A stretch of 9,304 nt of DNA, taken from the NCBI GenBank assembly GCA_964546145.1, contig CAZJIU010000084.1, positions 1 to 9,304 of the forward strand. Reading direction: 5' to 3'. The translations under genes and the position numbers were made by a program. Position 1 is the stretch's first letter; the number at the start of each line of letters is the position of its first letter. This document shows, piece by piece, positions 6,643 to 9,304 of the stretch. The DNA comes from CAZAKO01 sp964546145. Lineage in GTDB: Bacteria; Fidelibacterota; UBA2242. The notes beneath the pieces are model-generated. The model was not told where the DNA came from and ran no database searches. It was given only the letters and a program-made list of their open reading frames with translations.

Positions 6643-7359
6643 TCAGTTCAGATAAATCCAATTTTCAAGGGTATCGTTTGTAATAAATGTATCACCGCTA
6701 CACGCAAGCGGATTGGCATCCCGGGTAGCCTTCGAAATAATCAGATCTGCGCGACTTATCACCCCACGATTGGCATATTCATTGAAGACCTCATCGCTAA
6801 TAGCCTCAAAATACGAGACCATTCGCCCTTGATGAGTTGGATCATTGACAATTACGGAAATATCAGACATGGTTTGAGAACCAATATGAGTGCCTAATTG
6901 CTCTCCCGAGACTACCTTATCACCCACATTGCGAGACGTGGTCAAATTAATGTGAAAAATGGAGAAGCGAAATGCCGGATAATCATCGGAGGCAATTTCG
7001 ATTTTTGTGCCAGCCCATTCATTCTCAACCCTGGTAATTATTCCGGTAACCGGCGAATAAATTTTAATTGCGGACCAATCCACATCACTGCGCGGTTCAA
7101 AATAATGCTTCATGCTGCGGCAGTCTTCGAAAGCATCGGAGTAATCGTGACCTACCGCTGATCTGAATTTTGAAATTCGGTAAATCTTATCAAGCTCGAT
7201 ATAATTGGTTTCGACGAATTCCGGAATACCATTCTGATCAATATCCCAGATGTCATCGGAGGAAGCCGGTTTTTCAATCTCCCTCGAGCAACTTGTCATG
7301 ATAACTATAAGAAAAATTAGGCAAAGCGTCGAAATCTGAATCTTAATTTGTTCTACCAT
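6643..7359 (-). CDS. Lipoprotein with degenerate M23/LytM-like domain
   Basis: Not recognised as a named gene. The N-terminus is a lipoprotein signal: hydrophobic residues 9-21, then MTSC with the lipidated Cys at 24. An EF-hand-like 12-residue loop follows (DIDQNGIPEFVE, 39-50). Residues 70-170 resemble the beta fold of M23 peptidases: GHDYSD (70-75, an H-xxx-D pair), SPVTGIITRVEN (102-113), a strand ending in FHI (135-137), and VGDKVVSGEQLGTHIG (145-160). The HxH metal motif expected after the last segment is absent (SDISVIV instead), so it is probably not an active M23 peptidase, though a binding role is possible. The extra Cys pair (C80, C220) could form a disulfide. The start follows AAAGG. 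It lies directly upstream of the pyr promoter and probably in a separate unit. Confidence 0.75.
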   Translation of the reverse strand: MVEQIKIQISTLCLIFLIVIMTSCSREIEKPASSDDIWDIDQNGIPEFVETNYIELDKIYRISKFRSAVGHDYSDAFEDCRSMKHYFEPRSDVDWSAIKIYSPVTGIITRVENEWAGTKIEIASDDYPAFRFSIFHINLTTSRNVGDKVVSGEQLGTHIGSQTMSDISVIVNDPTHQGRMVSYFEAISDEVFNEYANRGVISRADLIISKATRDANPLACSGDTFITNDTLENWIYLN

Positions 7360-7523
7360 ATTCTTCTACCTTTTGATGCCATTGATTTTTATATAGGTTT
7401 GGGCAATTTGGCAGCGGGGCGGATACAAATCACCCAACCATTTTGCATACTTTTAAATTTCTATTCCTGTGAAATAAAACTGCCGAACAAATAATTGTAA
7501 GACAATCGTCACAGTGATGTTTA
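7360..7523. other. Intergenic gap without a gene
   Basis: These 164 nt between the membrane-protein stop and the lipoprotein start hold no credible open frame. AT-rich stretches could carry a promoter for the lipoprotein, but no convincing -35/-10 pair was found. A small palindrome, TCAC-T-GTGA, and a short ATTGT/ACAAT stem lie near the upstream stop. Neither is followed by a T tract. Confidence 0.5.
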
Positions 7524-7919
7524 TCATGCGGAAGGCGGCTGCTTAAAATTGGACTTCGGACTCATTTCAAACTTTTCCCGCAGAAACCAATTTAGCATAA
7601 ATAAAACACCAATTAAGATCAGTGGACCGGCGATAATCAGATAAGTGCTTAAGGGAAATCTGCCCCAGGTTCGAAAGATATACAAGATTGCCATTGCAAT
7701 GTAAATAATCGCGCCAATCCACTCCCGCCGCCAGGAGAGTGCCAGTACACCGAGGACAACAGCTGTTGGAATAAGGTGAATCAACAAGGCTAGAGTAACT
7801 TCCCAGAATCCTTTGCCTGCCCGAAAAACATCAAGCGCGAATAGACTGATGAAAATGGCAAATGCAATCGTAAGTATCCGCGGCATCCAATATAATAAGC
7901 GCTTCCTTAAAGGCTGCAT
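7524..7919 (-). CDS. Small four-helix membrane protein
   Basis: Function unknown. The 131 residues hold four likely membrane helices at roughly 12-31, 39-62, 66-83 and 92-112, with a basic N-terminus (MQPLRKR) and a polar, Lys/Pro-rich C-terminal tail after 113. Notable residues are PRILTIAFAIFISLFALDVF (13-32), GFWEVTLALLIHLIPT (37-52) and SWRREWIGA (62-70). This pattern recalls a widespread uncharacterised family of small inner-membrane proteins, but I cannot name it with certainty. The start has GGAG 8 nt upstream. It lies 36 nt after a small lipoprotein gene on the same strand and could share its transcript. Confidence 0.75.
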   Translation of the reverse strand: MQPLRKRLLYWMPRILTIAFAIFISLFALDVFRAGKGFWEVTLALLIHLIPTAVVLGVLALSWRREWIGAIIYIAMAILYIFRTWGRFPLSTYLIIAGPLILIGVLFMLNWFLREKFEMSPKSNFKQPPSA

Positions 7920-7955
7920 GTCGCCGGCTCCTATTAGTTGATGCTGGGTTTAAGG

Positions 7956-8375
7956 TTAATAAACACTCCAAGCATTGTCCCGAATATCTAATGTTTTATA
8001 ATCATCAATATTTACATATGTGGAGGTAACATAATCACCGGTATCGGGGACTGAGGTTTCATCTCCGGCAGCATTATTGTTAATATCAATGAAAGCATAA
8101 AGCTTATATTCACCTTCTTTGATCTTTTTTACGGAATAAGGCGTACCACCACCGCTAAAAATAGCCGTTGCCGAAAACAAGGCAATGTCTGTAACATTAC
8201 CATTCTTACTAACCAGTTTTAGGTAGACCATAACACTATCGTCAACACCACTTTTCGTAATTACGCCATTTAGCGTATATGTCTCTTCCGCACTTTCTGT
8301 AAAGTAATCGCACGATGTCGAAATGAATAAAAAAACAGCTCCAAAAATTAATAAATACCTAAAATTTCCATTCAT
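7956..8375 (-). CDS. Small secreted lipoprotein, unknown function
   Basis: Not recognised. A 139-residue protein with a basic-hydrophobic signal (residues 6-21) ending in STSC, Cys 22 being the probable lipidation site and Asp at +2. The mature part looks all-beta: TYTLNGVIT (32-40), SVMVYLKLV (47-55) and a GEYKLYAFIDINNNAAGDE segment (88-106), whose Asp/Asn cluster could bind calcium. Together these resemble carbohydrate-binding-like or Cna-B-type beta sandwiches, but only in general outline. The Shine-Dalgarno sequence AAAGGAG lies about 12 nt before the ATG, a long spacing. A broad AT-rich stretch upstream may contain the promoter. Confidence 0.7.
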   Translation of the reverse strand: MNGNFRYLLIFGAVFLFISTSCDYFTESAEETYTLNGVITKSGVDDSVMVYLKLVSKNGNVTDIALFSATAIFSGGGTPYSVKKIKEGEYKLYAFIDINNNAAGDETSVPDTGDYVTSTYVNIDDYKTLDIRDNAWSVY

Positions 8376-8638
8376 TTTCGTGCTGAGCTCCTTTTATTTC
8401 AATCAGTATTTTTATCAAAGTTCTCTTCAAAATTGCACATTAATTTAATGAGTATTCTATATATAAAAAATAAATCCAGCCTTTACGGATAACGTTTCGC
8501 ATAAAAATGACGTTGCTGAGGACGCTATAAAAAATCCATTCCCAGACACGAAGCAATGTATCAATTTGAGAAACGATAGACTTCAATATGTAAAAACTTA
8601 AGCACCATTTTTGTGCGTGTTATGCGTAGTGATAACTT
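8376..8638. other. AT-rich intergenic region containing a long palindrome
   Basis: No open frame of note in 263 nt. The part nearest the small lipoprotein gene (8376-8480) is very AT-rich, includes a 13-nt palindrome (CATTAA-T-TTAATG, 8438-8450), and may hold that gene's promoter. I could not pick a convincing -35/-10 pair. The remainder is occupied by the attC-like structure described separately. Confidence 0.5.
8487..8625 (-). repeat. attC-like imperfect palindrome (possible integron cassette site)
   Basis: The outer boxes on the minus strand are GCATAAC (8619-8625) and GTTATCC (8487-8493), complementary at six of seven bases. The inner arms CGCACAAAAATG (8606-8617) and the complement of CGCATAAAAATG (8498-8509) match at 11 of 12. 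The ends therefore fold back on each other around about 96 nt of less ordered DNA, for a total of 139 nt, near the size of the largest attC sites. It begins 13 nt after the stop of the upstream gene, as attC does in a cassette. Against this, the boxes depart from RYYYAAC/GTTRRRY and the spacers are uneven (1 and 4 nt). Confidence 0.4.
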
Positions 8639-9304
8639 TTAGAGACCAATTTCTCTAACGTCTACAAAGACTTCGGCAATGTATTTTTTAAGCCTGTGCG
8701 CTGATAAACCTAAATAACCCTCCAAAACAGTCAGCGCTGCTCTCCACTCAACAATCGAATTAGGCCCTGAGACACTCTCATCTCCTACGAAGTAAACAAA
8801 AATCAAGAAGGCTGGCTGCTTGTTGAGAACTCTCAGGAAGTAGAGGTGAGCTATGCGATTTGTGTATTGATAAAATGTTCCTGCCCAATTAGATGAATTA
8901 TTGATTTTGAGATATTCTTTGCATGAGGTAAGTGAAGTTTTGATACGCTTCAATGATTGAGAGGAGGCACTTGTTGGCGGAGAAACTATCTCTCGCACAT
9001 TGGCTTTAGCCTCCACAAGAAAGTAGTCTCCTTTGTTCCCTCGACCGAGAGCATCCCATTGAGGTCCCTTCTTGGGCCAGAACTCATTCAGAGGAAGGTT
9101 TAGTGATGTAATACCAAGCTTGTCCAGGAAGTCATCATCCCGATATTCTGCAAACCCATCGTTCCGTTGTGGGGAGACCCAATCTATAGAATTTGAATTC
9201 GTTTTTATCGCTTTGCAAATTTTCTCTGTAAACAATTGTGGATATTCATTGACCAGAAGCTGAATATCTAATAGGCTGCCGTGACCATTTGAAGGCTGTG
9301 GATG
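8639..9304 (-). CDS. PD-(D/E)XK-like protein of unknown function (5' partial)
   Basis: The open frame runs off the right edge, so the N-terminus is missing. A TTG at 9235 is not a real start, because upstream residues (GSLLDIQLLVNEYPQ) continue sensibly. Counting 221 visible residues from the edge, the pattern is AEYRDDDFL (52-60), FWPKKGPQWDALG (75-87), FLVEAKAN (95-102), then FYQYTNRIAHLYFLR (144-158) and FLIFVYFVGD (166-175). Asp 84, Glu 98, Lys 100 and perhaps Gln 146 fit the order of a PD-(D/E)XK nuclease core. This is an inference from motif order, not a proven homology. The palindrome beginning just after its TAA stop suggests a mobile cassette gene. Confidence 0.65.
   Translation of the reverse strand, partial: HPQPSNGHGSLLDIQLLVNEYPQLFTEKICKAIKTNSNSIDWVSPQRNDGFAEYRDDDFLDKLGITSLNLPLNEFWPKKGPQWDALGRGNKGDYFLVEAKANVREIVSPPTSASSQSLKRIKTSLTSCKEYLKINNSSNWAGTFYQYTNRIAHLYFLRVLNKQPAFLIFVYFVGDESVSGPNSIVEWRAALTVLEGYLGLSAHRLKKYIAEVFVDVREIGL

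Noticed and set aside
7490..7523. Terminator after the four-helix membrane protein gene
   Set aside because: The small stems there (TCAC/GTGA, ATTGT/ACAAT) are weak and not followed by a T tract.
8438..8450. Palindrome CATTAA-T-TTAATG as an operator
   Set aside because: Short and A/T-only in an AT-rich stretch. It is likely by chance and has no associated regulator in the window.
9233..9235. TTG at 9235 as the start of the right-edge gene
   Set aside because: The frame stays open to the window end with sensible residues upstream, and no Shine-Dalgarno sequence precedes the TTG. The gene is treated as 5' partial.

Overview
The window looks like a piece of the chromosome of an uncultivated diderm bacterium, possibly from the FCB-type candidate phyla (Marinimicrobia, Zixibacteria or KSB1-like). 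This guess rests on three things: the rplM-rpsI-rpsB-tsf order familiar from the Bacteroidetes/Chlorobi side joined to pyrH-frr, two Cys-lipidated secreted proteins, and moderate base composition. No rRNA or other taxonomic marker is present, so the assignment is weak. Every confident gene lies on the minus strand, so transcription runs from high to low coordinates.

Region 1 (about 6616 down to 100) is a nine-gene cluster: pyrR-pyrB-pyrC, then rplM-rpsI-rpsB-tsf, then pyrH-frr. Its parts overlap or are tightly spaced (ATGA overlap pyrR/pyrB, 10 nt pyrB/pyrC, 7-21 nt between most of the others, 11-nt overlap pyrH/frr). The one larger gap is 88 nt, between pyrC and rplM. In front of pyrR is a full set of parts for a PyrR-controlled transcription attenuator: a sigma70-like promoter, a hairpin with the CNGNGA hexaloop and 5' internal bulge typical of PyrR-binding loops, an alternative antiterminator pairing, and an intrinsic terminator just ahead of the pyrR Shine-Dalgarno sequence. 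PyrB and PyrC carry out steps 2 and 3 of UMP synthesis. PyrH converts UMP to UDP. The ribosomal proteins, EF-Ts and RRF serve translation.

Region 2 (8375 down to 6643) holds three small envelope proteins of unassigned function: a short lipoprotein with an Asp/Asn-rich loop, a four-helix membrane protein, and a larger lipoprotein with a degenerate M23/LytM-like domain.

Region 3 (9304 down to about 8487) is accessory in character. A gene truncated by the window edge encodes a protein with a PD-(D/E)XK-like residue pattern. About 14 nt after its stop codon begins a 139-nt imperfect palindrome shaped like an integron attC site. This suggests, without proving it, a gene cassette.

Three starts are revised from the longest open frames: pyrR to 6474, pyrC to 4998 and tsf to 2001. 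Each choice follows a good Shine-Dalgarno sequence, and for pyrR the longer start would lie inside the terminator loop. The last gene, at the right edge, is open through the edge and has no visible start.
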